Assembly: GCA_019022495.1 (NCBI GenBank)
Contig: JAFEKR010000010.1
Location: 1,550,001 to 1,614,000, forward strand
Direction of reading: 5' to 3'
Origin: Epichloe hybrida
Lineage: Eukaryota > Ascomycota > Sordariomycetes > Hypocreales > Clavicipitaceae
DNA length: 64,000 nt
Position 1 is the first letter of the stretch; every line of letters starts with the position of its first letter. Made by a program: the position numbers and the translations under genes. The notes beneath the pieces are model-generated. The model did no database searches. It was not told the origin of the DNA and saw only the letters and a list, made by a program, of their open reading frames with translations. Below are positions 45,417 through 56,944 of this stretch, piece after piece.

Positions 45417-46567
45417 TTTTATTTGCAACGCTGCCATTGAGCGGTGGTCCATACTTTTATCGTCCACCGACGGCACCGTAACTCCATCGGCGCTGTGGCA
45501 GGTGATGTCGACGTTTATGATCGTTTGACTGAAGCCTACATCTGAGCGGTAGTGTCACTATGGGCCCTGGGGCCACATTTGGCAAGTTTGAGGGTGTGAG
45601 TGGTAATCGGACACCGAAAAGCAGGCAGCATATGGAAATTGGTAGTAGCTTTGAACCTTGCCACACGCTTCAAGGGGTTTGCAGGAGTTGTGACTTGGAG
45701 TAAATTGTGAACAGAAAGCGCCATCAGCGATGTAGTGTTGGGTGAGCGAGCCTTTTCATTCGGATCATACGGAGTTAAAAAGGGTCTATTCTCGTGAATA
45801 GACCACATGCCACTTCGTTGAATATGCTGGCCAAGGAGACAAGAGACAGACTACATACATAATGCCGAGTCCGTACTCCCACCAGTTTCGCCTGAGAGCA
45901 TCGCAAAGTCGACACTGGGTCCCTCTCAAAAGCTCGAGATATCCAGAGGGCAGGGATCTCGCATTGACACCGTGGAGCAGCCCTGCCAAATATCAGCCTT
46001 GGACTACGAGAATGCAACACCATCTACGGACTACCAGACGGTCCCGTCAGCGCCATCGCCAAACAAGCCCACTGTTGCAGCGAACAATCTGGAAACGAAC
46101 AATACGGGAGCAATATGAATCGACTGGTCCCCGTTTCGGAAAAAGTTTCGAGCGGAAATGCAAGAAAACCCTGTTCTCATGCCAATCACGTACAAGACGT
46201 GTTCACCGTGGGGCCGAGTCGGGACAACGCGGAGTGAAGCGAATACATGCAAAGAACGAGGCCACTGCGAACAAGACCCGCGCAGGTTCTCTTGACCGGC
46301 TCGGCATCCCCTTTTGTCAAACTGAAGAATCTCGTCATGACGCTCTCCCTCTCGTCATCGCCAACTTTACCATGCGCTGCTCTCGCCGCAGTCGGGGCCC
46401 AAATGCTCCGAAAGCTGGAGGAGCCGTCTTGGCCGGAATCCGTGTCCTGGTAACGGAGGCACTCGAGTGTCTGATGGGCCGGGGGGGGCTGGGCTTGTCC
46501 AAATGATCCTTCCGATGTTGTGGGCTGTATTGTTTATCCTTGTCCCTAGGATTGGAATCGAGGTCAA
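45417..46567. other. Intergenic between the two MITE copies
   Basis: No gene is supported with confidence. A 214-codon plus frame (45862-46506) and several minus frames overlap here, none with recognisable domains. A decayed gene is possible. Confidence 0.35.
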
Positions 46568-46569
46568 TA

Positions 46570-46856
46570 CAATGGAACCCCCCCCTGGATTATTTTATAA
46601 ATCTACATGCCCCAGTTTTTCGTTCCTCTCTAACAGCTGTACTCCGTAATTAGCTGCAAGTACGGATCCGTAGTACTATTATTAATTCGTGCATAGGGAG
46701 CTATGAGGAAAATGTATAGGGTATAATGCGCTATTAAAGAATACATCTGTTTCTATATAGGTTATTTGTAATACAAGGTACCTTTTAATTCTAGCTTCTA
46801 ATTTACTGCATTCCCCCTGTTATATAGAATTATGAAATAATTCAAGGGGTGTATTG
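46570..46856. mobile_element. MITE copy 2, 287 bp, TA target duplication
   Basis: Flanked by TA (46568-46569 and 46857-46858). Ends: CAATGGAACCCCCCC...ATTATTTTATAAATCTA against the complement of TAGAATTATGAAATAATTCA...GGTGTATTG, an imperfect inverted repeat of about 35 bp. The TA duplication fits a Tc1/mariner-mobilised non-autonomous element. It carries an internal GTACTCCGTAA motif and a GTACGGATCCGTAGTAC stretch absent from copy 1. Confidence 0.75.
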
Positions 46857-46858
46857 TA

Positions 46859-49390
46859 GGTGTTAGTGGAGGGAGAGAGAGCAGCTGTGTTCGTCCAGAG
46901 GTACATATGTTGACCGCGGTACTTTCCGAGAGATGTCTATGTAGTTCTTGTATTATACGGACGTAGAGCCTGTCTGTCTTATTGGTGGGGGCGAATTTGT
47001 GTGCTGTGGCCTTGCCAGGTTGAGAAACCGGGAAGTCCGTGTCGACTTGCGTTGATCGCTGGAAATGCCGGTGGATATGTTTCGTTTCGAATGGCAATAC
47101 TTGGGCCACAACCGTATTTGTTTTTGTGTCGAAGCTGCGGATAAGTAATTAGCGAATGGCCATGGAGGGAGGCAATACCACGGAAATCGAGGGAACTTGA
47201 ATCCGGTTGAACGCGATTTCAGAGTAGTCGTCGGTTGTTCGGGGTCGAAGATAACTCGAGTCGGGCATATCCCGAAATGCCGTCGTACGAAACTTGTCCA
47301 GTCCAGGAAGATTCGCCGTGATACCTGGATCCTGGCTCGAACGTGTATCATCAACTGGCTTTCCACTCGGAACAGGGTCGAACAACATCTAGGATAGATA
47401 ATTGGGGACGGGTCGATCTTCGCGAGCGGTCGTGAGAAGCACGGAGGGTCGCATCGGGCCGAGTGTTTTCTTTGTTGCTGAGAATTTGATGAGATGCCAG
47501 TGATGATTGTCCTCTCTCGGTTCTTGGTCCCAATTTTTTGAAGAGGGAACGATATTGCATCACCGAAAAATCGTTCGTCATCTCCATTGTGTTAGTGATT
47601 CTCGTGTACGCGGACAACTGACGATCTCGTCTCATCTGCAGTTTTATGCTGCAGCCCGCTCAGCCTCCAACTCGAGTGCCCAGCAACATATACGACTCTG
47701 CGCTGGAGGTTTAGGACAATGGGCTTATAACCGGTCGCAATCCCCAAACTCTGACTGTGTATGGACATGTATGGACCCATATCGACCTATCTTCGAGCCA
47801 TCGTATATACAGCCAGGAGTTCCCGATTATCTACAAGCCGCTTAATAGTCACTCCTCAGAAGGCCGGAGCTGGATTCAACTGCGATGCACAGCGGCATGT
47901 GTGAGCCCTTACCTCACGGCGAGAGTGTTCATCTCCGGCATCCATCCATTCCATCCACTTCTCATGGTGCTTTCCAACCCAAGTGCGACACATTCATCGC
48001 GTGCTAGCCATGCATAATGAAATCAGGAGAGAGACACAGCCTGGTCACGCAGCGTGTCTAGACCACCAGGATATCGAGGCTGTAATCATGAGAAAGGCGA
48101 TGAGAGTCTGTTCCTGGACCACCGACTTCAAAGGAGGCCTAAACTTGGAATGAAGCTGTCTAGGGTAGGTAGGTCGATTCGCTCGTGATTACTCACTTCA
48201 ACATGAGTCTCGCAGACTATTAATACGGAGTACCAAGAATCGATTGTTACTCTTCATTGACACAAATTTTCCACGGAATCGAAGCGCAATAGTAGATACA
48301 CAACGAAGGCAATGCCAACGCAACACCAAGTTTGAATCGGGATGAAGCTCACGATTCTTGCCATCAAACCCATGCCCCATTTGCCTATCCGTCTTCTTCT
48401 CAGTCTCTTTTTTTTTTTTTTTCCTATTTATAACCAAGCCATAGTTAGTCCTATTTTCCTCGTCCTAAAAATAACACCAACAGCTCGTATCGACGAAGGA
48501 TAAGAATAAACCCCATTGACGTCTAAATCCGGCAATACCATCTTCACAGCTCTACTCCGTACATCCCCCCCCCCCCCGTACACCACTGCCGCGACAACCC
48601 GCCGAACCACAAATCACCACGTATTATTTCCTGGCCCAAAGTACACTCCGCCAGTACATGCACTTGCACCGGCTTCCCATGACTTGAATTTTTTGATCAC
48701 GCGTGGTGGGCAAGCAAGAATCACAAATCACCCCATTACACCACAATGCAGCGCTCCCAGGGGCCCTTGGGGGAAAGGCAAAGGAAGAAAAGTACATCAC
48801 ACGGCTACCGACATCGAGGCCGCGAATCTGGAACATTCATAGATATGTACGGAGTAGATGCGTATGTACGGATTACAATGCCCGGGTGTAATATATTGTA
48901 CGGAGTAAAGATGAACATTTACCCGCATAGGTATCCGACTGCCGAGATGATCTGGACCCTGTCATCTTTTTCTTCTTTGCTCTTCTCACCCTGCTCCCCC
49001 TCGAAAACCCCCTCTGTGGGAAGACAACCTCCGCGTCTGTCAGGCAGGGTCCGATTGATAGTCAGGGTCTGGAGGAGACGAGAGAGCGAATCGCGAGGCG
49101 CCACACCACACCAGCCCTGTTCGCGCCGGCGAAACAGGAGGATCGGGTCGTTTGTTACTCTGTCGGAGTAGTCCGTAGATGTCGGTCGCCGACTTGTCCC
49201 AGTGAGCTTTGGAGCGTCGGCCATCTGGGTTCAGGCTTGATCTTTGAGAATTGGCAAGTACGAATGGGGAAGGCTGATGGGATAAGTTACAGGGAAGAGT
49301 GGGCGAAGCGCCATCCATCAGTTACCTTATCAGTTACCTTATTTTGGGGGAGGTGGGGGTGGCAAAGTGCGTGCTCATGCTGTAGTAGTA
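46859..49390. other. Intergenic, possibly decayed sequence
   Basis: 2.5 kb without a supported gene. Minus frames at 46953-47388 and 47351-47635 look faintly coding but are short and unfamiliar. Contains TACGGAGTAC-type motifs (48224-48233, 48553-48562, 48847-48856, 48898-48907), a T run near 48409-48422 and a 13-C run (48565-48577). Ends at the GATGT target site of Copia-B. Confidence 0.4.
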
Positions 49391-49395
49391 GATGT

Positions 49396-49662
49396 TGTTG
49401 AGGATATTCACAGCCTCACATCGTAGCCTCAGATATCAGGCATCACTCTTGTTATCCCCTCTTCGTTTGACGATGCAGCTTCCCGCATCGCGTTTGATAT
49501 CGCGGTTTATCGCAGGCTTTGTTTAAAGACCTAGATTTATTATTTATAGATTTAAAGCTTATAAGCTTCCCTTTTCTCTTCTAGATTACGAATTCCTAGA
49601 CAGTAATTCTATAATTATCTTCTCTTCTACTCTCTCTTTACCTCTATCTATATTATTCCATA
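49396..49662 (+). repeat. Copia-B 5' LTR
   Basis: 267 bp, TGTTGAGG...TTCCATA. The outer (left) half keeps CpA/TpG; the inner half is RIP-mutated, including the terminal CCACA to CCATA. Confidence 0.93.
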
Positions 49663-50013
49663 GGTTATAAGCCTAGCGCTTATAATCACGCCCTTACCTT
49701 TCTTTTTCTTTTTCCCTTTTATCTAACTATTGCAGTCTTATATATAATTACATATCTTTTCCTAATATCTTATTAAAGTAAATTACTTAACTTGCAAGGT
49801 GGTATAAAGACCTTTTTCCTTTCCTAAAGACTAATAACACTATATAAGTTAAGATTAGATTAATTATAATTTAGCTTCCTTTTACACATATAAAGCTATA
49901 AAAATTTTACATAACTAGGAATTAAATGCATAACCTTTATGCGTTATTTTCCTAATTTATAAGTATAATAATTTTTTCTTTAAGCTATAAACTTATATAT
50001 TACTTAACACTAT

Positions 50014-50300
50014 TGTTAGTTACACCAAGGAACGTTGCACTAGTGCGAAGAGGTTAAATTTAATGAAGTTAATGATAATAGCTAATAACTAAGAGAAGAG
50101 AAAAGGGAGAAGGAGAGAAATCTAGCTAGAAGAGAAGGTAAGCAAAAGAGAGGGAAAAGTAAGGCTATAGTGCGGTGCCACTGCTAACAGAGTAGGGTAG
50201 CTTATAATACGTCTAATCACATTATGTGCATCCCTTTAGTGGCTCCACTCTTTAGCTATAGTTAGACTATCTATTATCTAAAGGTCTAAAGGAAGCTACA
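50014..50300 (-). repeat. Copia-A copy 2 LTR, left
   Basis: 287 bp from TGTTAG to GCTACA (RIP of GCCACA). The outer end retains GCACTAGTGCG. Confidence 0.92.
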
Positions 50301-53300
50301 CTAGCACTCTCTCTTTTCTTTATAGCTAAAGGAGCCTAAAAACGCAATAAAAATCAGATTAAAGGAAAGTGTATATAAGTAGATCCCTTAATAGGAATCC
50401 ACGGTTCTTATTAGCTATTATAGCTTTAGTTATTCTAATTAATCTAGTTATTATAGTCTATACCTACATGCCTATTATGTTAATCCTCCCCTCCGCCTAA
50501 CCTCATAGGTCTCTTAACCTATCCTTTCACATAAATTATTAATTCATTTAAATTAATTAAGGTTAAAAGGGCTAAATTTGGCAATGCCTTTGTTATTGCA
50601 TTAGCTAGATTATTGCCGCTATTAATCTATCTAACTTTATAGACTTCCCTTCTCTTATATAACTACTAAAGGGCTATAATATTAATTATTAGCTACTTCT
50701 CTTTTATTATACCTAGCTTTATAAGGTATTTATATAATAAGAAAGAGTTTATATAGAGAATTATTAGGATCTAAGGCATCTTTAATTAGTCTGTGATTAT
50801 TTAAAGGGTTGTAAATATCGCATACGCAATATTAGCACCTTAAACCATACTATATAGCTTAGATGTAAGTGCGCTATAGGTCACACGCTTGCTTTTTATA
50901 GAGCTATATATAATAATATTCCCTTTTAAGATAAAGGTATTATTATCCTTTATTACTTCATTACTAATTATAATAATGTATTTAATCTATAAGCTTAGAT
51001 CTTTGTTATTAGTAAGGGACCTATTTATAAATATAAAGAGCTTTGCTTCTTTAAGAGTTAAGGGGATATACTATAATCCCTGCTGCTAATGCTTAATTTG
51101 CCACTTAAGGCGTTTATTAAGTTATAAGATATTATTAGCAGAGGGTTCTTAGTATTATATAGTAATTAATAGGTTATATAATGCCTCTAGTTAACAGACT
51201 ATTGCGATATAACTTCCTTAGGCTCTTTACTCTATGTAATCTTACCTTACTATTAGTAATTAAGGGTTAATTTCCTTAATCTTCTAACTTTAGCCCTTTT
51301 AGGTTAGGGTTAGGGAGTTATTAGCGTTCTAGGTTAAGATATAGCTATTAAAGATAAGGGGATTTGTAGTTATAAGGCATTGTTTTTCTTTAGCTATAAA
51401 CTTCGCCTTCTAGAGCTCTTTTTCTTCTTTCTTAAAGAAGTTATTATTACTAAGGCCTAGTGTGTTATCTATTTATATCCCTATAATACTAAAGAGGTTT
51501 TTATTATTTAAGGCTGTGATTAGTAGGCAGGGATTGTATATTAAGGTCATTATATTAAGATTATCCCTATAGTAGCGAAAATATATTACTTACTAGTAGG
51601 TTCTAGCCTCTATAATCCTGTAGAGGGGCTTAATAACCTCTATTATTATGCCTTTTGGAAAGAGGTGTGTAATTTGCTTTAGTAACTTTATAATAATTAG
51701 CTTATTTAGGATTAAACGTAAGCTTACGTAATGTCTTATAGCTAAAGGTAAATTCCCTTTTACTTTAATAACAGAGTAAGGGCTATAATAATCCATTAGC
51801 TTAATCGCTATATTATTAGTAATTAGGTTAAGATAGCCTCTTTTCCTTTATTATTATACCCTTACATAATAAGGCGTGATTTCTTATATAGTGTTTTAGT
51901 GCCTTTACCTTTAATCTCTTAAACTATATAAGAATCAAAGATCTAGTGGCCTCTGTGCTTTGCTAGATTAAACATTATAAATCTAAACATATTACAAGCT
52001 TATAATACATTAATCTTAGCTTAATTAGATTATTTAAAGGGGCTCCCTAGGGTTATAATCTTTCCCTCTTAGTAAAGTTAAAGGGCAAGGTTTTAGTTAG
52101 CCTTTTCTTTTACTATAAGAAATACTATATTTAGCACTTCTCTAGCTATAATCTCCTTAATTAATACTTTCTCTTAGTCTTTATTAATAAATATAAGAGG
52201 CTTTATTAGTTTAATAAGCTCCTTAGGATTATAAACCTAGGCCTTAATTGCCTTTACTTTTACTTCCTTAGGGCCACTAGCTTTATAGCTTCCTATAAGG
52301 GTAGCTTTAGTTACCTTAAGGCTTACTATAAGTTCTTTAACTCTATAGCTTCCTATAGGATTACCTTTAGCCTTAATAGCCTCTATAGGCTTCTCTATAC
52401 CCTTATTAATAAAGAATTAAACTATAAGGTTTTTCCTTAGCCTCCCTTACTTTCTCTTAACTAGTATCTTTTCCTTTTCTTTCTTTACCTTATTACCCTT
52501 TATAAGTAACTTATTCCCCTAGGCCCCCTTAGCCCTTTCTTATAATAGGACTATAGTATTAAAGGGGGCTATAGTATAGGAAAGGGCTATATTATAAGTA
52601 AGGACCTCTAGGCCTAGGTTATACTCCCTAATATCCTAAAGGCTTTGCTTATTAGCCCCTATGTACTATAAGTCCTTATAGTATAGCTTTATTACTATAA
52701 AGCAAAACTTAGCTAGGCTATAGGGTATCTTAACTATATAGGTCTCCCTATTAGTGGCTAATAGCTTATAAGGGCTATGCTATTTACCTTTTTCTCTTTA
52801 TATATATATATTAGCCTATAGTAGTAGCTAATGTATTAGTAATATATTAAGGCTATTCTAGGCGCTAAGGGCCTTATAAACCTACCTCTTAGCTAGGTAA
52901 TAGTAGACTTTATTAGTTACCTTCTAAATTACTTTAGCTTATTAAATAATAGAGACACTTAGTAATAACTTATTTATTATCTATAGGTAAGCTCTAAAGA
53001 CTAGTAAGGTTAGCATAAGGCTATTAGGGCTTGCTAAGTTATTAATAGCTTCAATAGCTATCTAGAGTTACTACTTAGGAGTAATTTCCTTACTAATTAA
53101 GTCTATAATAATATTATAAGCCTAGCGAAGAGGTCTATAATATCTCTTAACCTTTCTAATACTATTATAAGCTTTAATAGGCATCTTATTAATATTAATT
53201 AACATTAAGCGAGCATAATGCCTAAATTTAGCTAAGGTAAAGTTATTACTAGTATTATAAATAATCTAGTCTAGAGGGCTTAGATATATATTAATCTAGC

Positions 53301-55937
53301 ACTCTCTAATTGTATCCTAGATATTATAAGCTTTCTGCTTCTTAGGGTTAAGGAATTAGGCTGCTTAAAATAAGGTTACTAAATTAATAACATAAAGGAC
53401 TAGCTAGCTATTAATTTACATAATATTAATAATAATCTTATAGTTAAAGTTATAGTTATCTTTAAGGGAGAATTTAAACTAGCTAGGGGCTTTTCTATTT
53501 ATCTAATAATAGTAATAGACTTTAGTAAGCTTCTTAATTATATAGCGTTTAATATTATAACTAGCTTATTAAAGGATCTTTATAAGCTATTAAATTAAGG
53601 GATAACTAAACCTTTAGTAAAGTTAATAAATCTCTCCTTTTAATAGGTAAAAAGCAGCGGTTTCTCTTACCTCTAGAAGCCACTAAGGGTAGCCCTATCT
53701 GCGCATAATAGGTATAGTCTTGTTATTTTAAATTAATATATTAGTAAGGTTATTAATCTTAACCTTTATTTTATCTATATTAGTAAGGGAAAAGAGAAAG
53801 GGTATAGTAGTATTAAGGATATAGAAGTTAATTTAGCTAAGCTTTGTAGGTATATAAATAACACTATGTGTTATTACTAATCTAGCACTAAAGCAAATAA
53901 CTTCTAGGTTATAAGGTTTAATTATTAATAATAGCATTAATCTTAGCAAGGCTTTAGCTTATACTAGACTAGTAGTTAATTAGCCTAAGGCTCCTATATC
54001 TAGTATGATTCCTCTAAAGATCTCTTTAGAATAGTGTCCTTTAGAGGTATAATAAATTAAATTATCTTTATTAAAAGCCTCTTTAAGGTATAGCTCTTAC
54101 TTAAGTAAGGCATATTAAAAAGCTTAATTCTTAAGCATTATAAGGATATTAACGTTATCTATTGTTTATAATCCTACGTAGAAGAATTATATAATGCTAA
54201 GTTATGCCTTTAATAATAGCTTTTTCTTAACATTATTATTACTATTATCTTAGTCCTAAGTAAAGGCCTTAAGCTATGTTTCCTAGTCTTTTATTTCCTC
54301 TTTCTTATTACTATTATTTCCTTTAAGTAAAGTAAGGAATACCTAAAACTTCTTCTCTATAGGAGGTAAATAATAGTTTTTACTAGCTTACTACCTCTCT
54401 TTCTCTTTCTAATGTTTAGCGTTAGTGTAGTTTAATAACTAGTAGCTGCTCTTACTATAGATAAAGCATTACTTAGGTTATCTAGAGTTACTATAATAAC
54501 CTCCTTTTCCTTAGTCTCTTTAATTCTATTAGCTATATTAGTAGTCTATAAATATTACCTTTAATAGGTCTTTATCTTAATACTAGTGGTATTAGTTACT
54601 CCTTACACTACTCTTTATAATTATAATTAATTTATAGAGATTACTAGTAAGGTTCTTAAAGCCTAGTATATATATATACTTCACTACCTAATATTTAGGG
54701 ATACTAAAGACTATATTTAAGGTTTACTTATAGAGCTCTATATTTACTATATTAGAGGGGTATAGCCCTTTATAAACTCTCTTTAAGGTAGTTAATAGAA
54801 TCTTAAGGCACTTAAGCTTACTCTTATTAGGGTTCTATATAATAACATTTTTAAGGGTTATATTACTTTACTTATAGTAATAGAACTATTAATTACTTTC
54901 TATTTTAAATTATTAATAGATATTTATAATTATCTCTTTATAAGAGAGGTTCTTACTAGTAAGGTAATTAAGAAAGTGCTATTTAGTATTTCCTATTAAT
55001 ATAATAGGGAATGCTTTACTAAAATATAACTTAAGGAGGTTAATCTAGTTATACTTACTCTTAAAGAGCGTGAGTTTTAGTAAGAGGAAGTTATATAGCT
55101 TCTTACTATAGTAGTTACTATCCTTATATATCTTTATAAGCTTAGATATTTTCTTTATGATTTATTTATCTAAAGGGAAGGAATAAGGAAGGAAGGCAAG
55201 CTATTAAGGGTTAAACTCCTAATATAATTAAGATTATTATAAGAGTTCTTATAGAGAATATAGAGATTATTCCTTTTAAGGGTAAGGAATATTAAGGAAG
55301 GTCTTTAGGGCAGTGGCTTATAGGGGTTATGCATAAGGTAGTTTAGGAGATTATAACTTATTTCCTAACTATAGGGTTATTATTATCTCTTAAAGCACAC
55401 ATTTAAGGGCTATTAGAATAGGAAGGCCTGCTCCTTAGCTAATGTGAACATTATTATCTTATAGGGAGTTTTATAGCTCTCTTATAAGCTTATTAGAAGC
55501 TCTCCTAAATATATCTTTTATCTAACCTTTAAAATCTTCTCTAAAGTTCTCCTAAAGGTCTTCTCCTTACTAATTTTAATGCTCACTAGTGTAAATAAAC
55601 CTTATAATCTAATTATTAAGTTTAGGCTACGTAGTAACCTCTAGGTTTAGCTAGGTAAGCTTTTCCTAGTCTCTTATAAGTGCGAATAAATATAGCTATA
55701 GTTACCTTAGTAAACTATTCTTTTCTAGTCTTTTAGAAGCTATTTCTAAAGGCTTTTAGGATATCTTATTATTAGAGGAAGTGAGGTAGGGAGTCTATCT
55801 TATTAATAGTCTAATATTTAATTCTATCCCTTTCTTAAGAAGGGTTTAGTTTTCTTAAATAATTTAAATAAAGCAAACAGTAGTATAATAATAGCGTAAT
55901 TTCTACGCTTATTAAGAGGGATAGACTAGGTAAATCT

Positions 55938-56104
55938 AAAAAACAGGTAAAACGGGAAAAACAGGAAAAATAGGGTAAATAGGATAAACAGGATAAACAG
56001 GAAAAATAGGGTAAATAGGATAAACAGGATAAACAGGGTGGGATAAATAGGATAAACGGAACAGGATAAACAAGATAAATAGGATTAATAGGATAAACAG
56101 AGGG
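55938..56104. repeat. Minisatellite in Copia-A copy 2
   Basis: Same repeat type as 20801-20920 but about 45 bp longer, with more GGATAAACAGG units. This shows copy-number change between two insertions of one family. Confidence 0.8.
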
Positions 56105-56657
56105 AAACAACGAAAAACAACGGAAAAAGTATAAAAGAGGGAAAAACAGCAAAAAAAAAAAGAAGGGAAGAGCAGGCCGCAAAGATAGCGTAAAAGCAGA
56201 AATAACTTAATGTTTGGAACACCAAGGCGCAAAAAGCCGTAAAGAGAGAAGAGGGGTTATAAAGAGAGTGTAAAAGGAGGTTATATAGGTTAGCTAGCTT
56301 GGCTAAGGATTGTTTTTAACGTTAGGTTTAAATGAAATGCCTTACAGCAATAGATTTAGTTATTTAGTCAGTTTTCTCGTAATAGACAATAAGATCAATA
56401 ATTAACTAAATATCCCAGATAGATATAATAAGGTTATATCCTATGAGCCTAAGGTTTAATAGATTAATCCCTTAGAAGTCTAATAAGCCCGTAACTAGGA
56501 TTCTAGTCTATCTTCCTTTAGCACACTCTGTAGTTATACCTCTCTACCTAAATGGCCTGTCTAGGTTAGCTTAAGAGGTAAGGGGCTGCGTTATTTACAG
56601 AAATGTCTCTTCTTGTAATACCTAACTTATCTATGGTTATAGTTAACTACTAATTAG

Positions 56658-56944
56658 TGTTAGTTACACTAAGGAACGTTGCACTAGTGTAAAAAGGTTA
56701 AATTTAATGAAGTTAATAATAATAGCTAATAACTAAAAGAAAAGAAAAGGGAGAAGGAGAGGAATCTAGCTAGAAGAGAAGGTAAGCAAAAGAGAGGGAA
56801 AAGTAAGGCTATAGTGCGGTGCTACTGCTAACAGAGTAGGGTAGCTTATAATGCGTCTAATTGCATTGTGTGCATCCCTTCAGTGGCTCCACTCTTTGGC
56901 CACGGTCGGACTATCTATCGTCCGAAGGTCCGAAGGAAGCCACA
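56658..56944 (-). repeat. Copia-A copy 2 LTR, right
   Basis: 287 bp from TGTTAG to GCCACA. The outer 100 bp is unmutated, with a TCGGAC...GTCCGA inner hairpin. Confidence 0.92.

Larger units (their letters stand above)
50014..56944 (-). mobile_element. Copia-A copy 2, complete RIP-degraded LTR retrotransposon nested in Copia-B
   Basis: 6,931 bp with 287-bp LTRs and a perfect target duplication ACTAT (50009-50013 and 56945-56949). It is the same family and orientation as 14867-21756, with interiors aligning along the full length. On the minus strand 51796-51593 stays open and encodes a copia reverse transcriptase piece (LFPKGIIIEVIKPLYRIIEA). Near 50990-50880 lies the RNase H end (SKRVT). Differences between copies are mainly C/T and G/A. 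Confidence 0.93.

Noticed and set aside
45862..46506. 214-codon plus frame between the MITEs
   Set aside because: Arg/Ser-rich without domain, signal or membrane segment, and other frames over the same bases are equally open. At best a decayed gene.
46953..47635. Overlapping minus frames with faint coding texture
   Set aside because: Could not be joined by credible splice sites and match no family I know.
55835..56182. 115-codon minus frame rich in Pro/Tyr/Ile/Cys (twin of 20697-20930)
   Set aside because: Translation of the Copia-A minisatellite after RIP. No evidence of a host gene.
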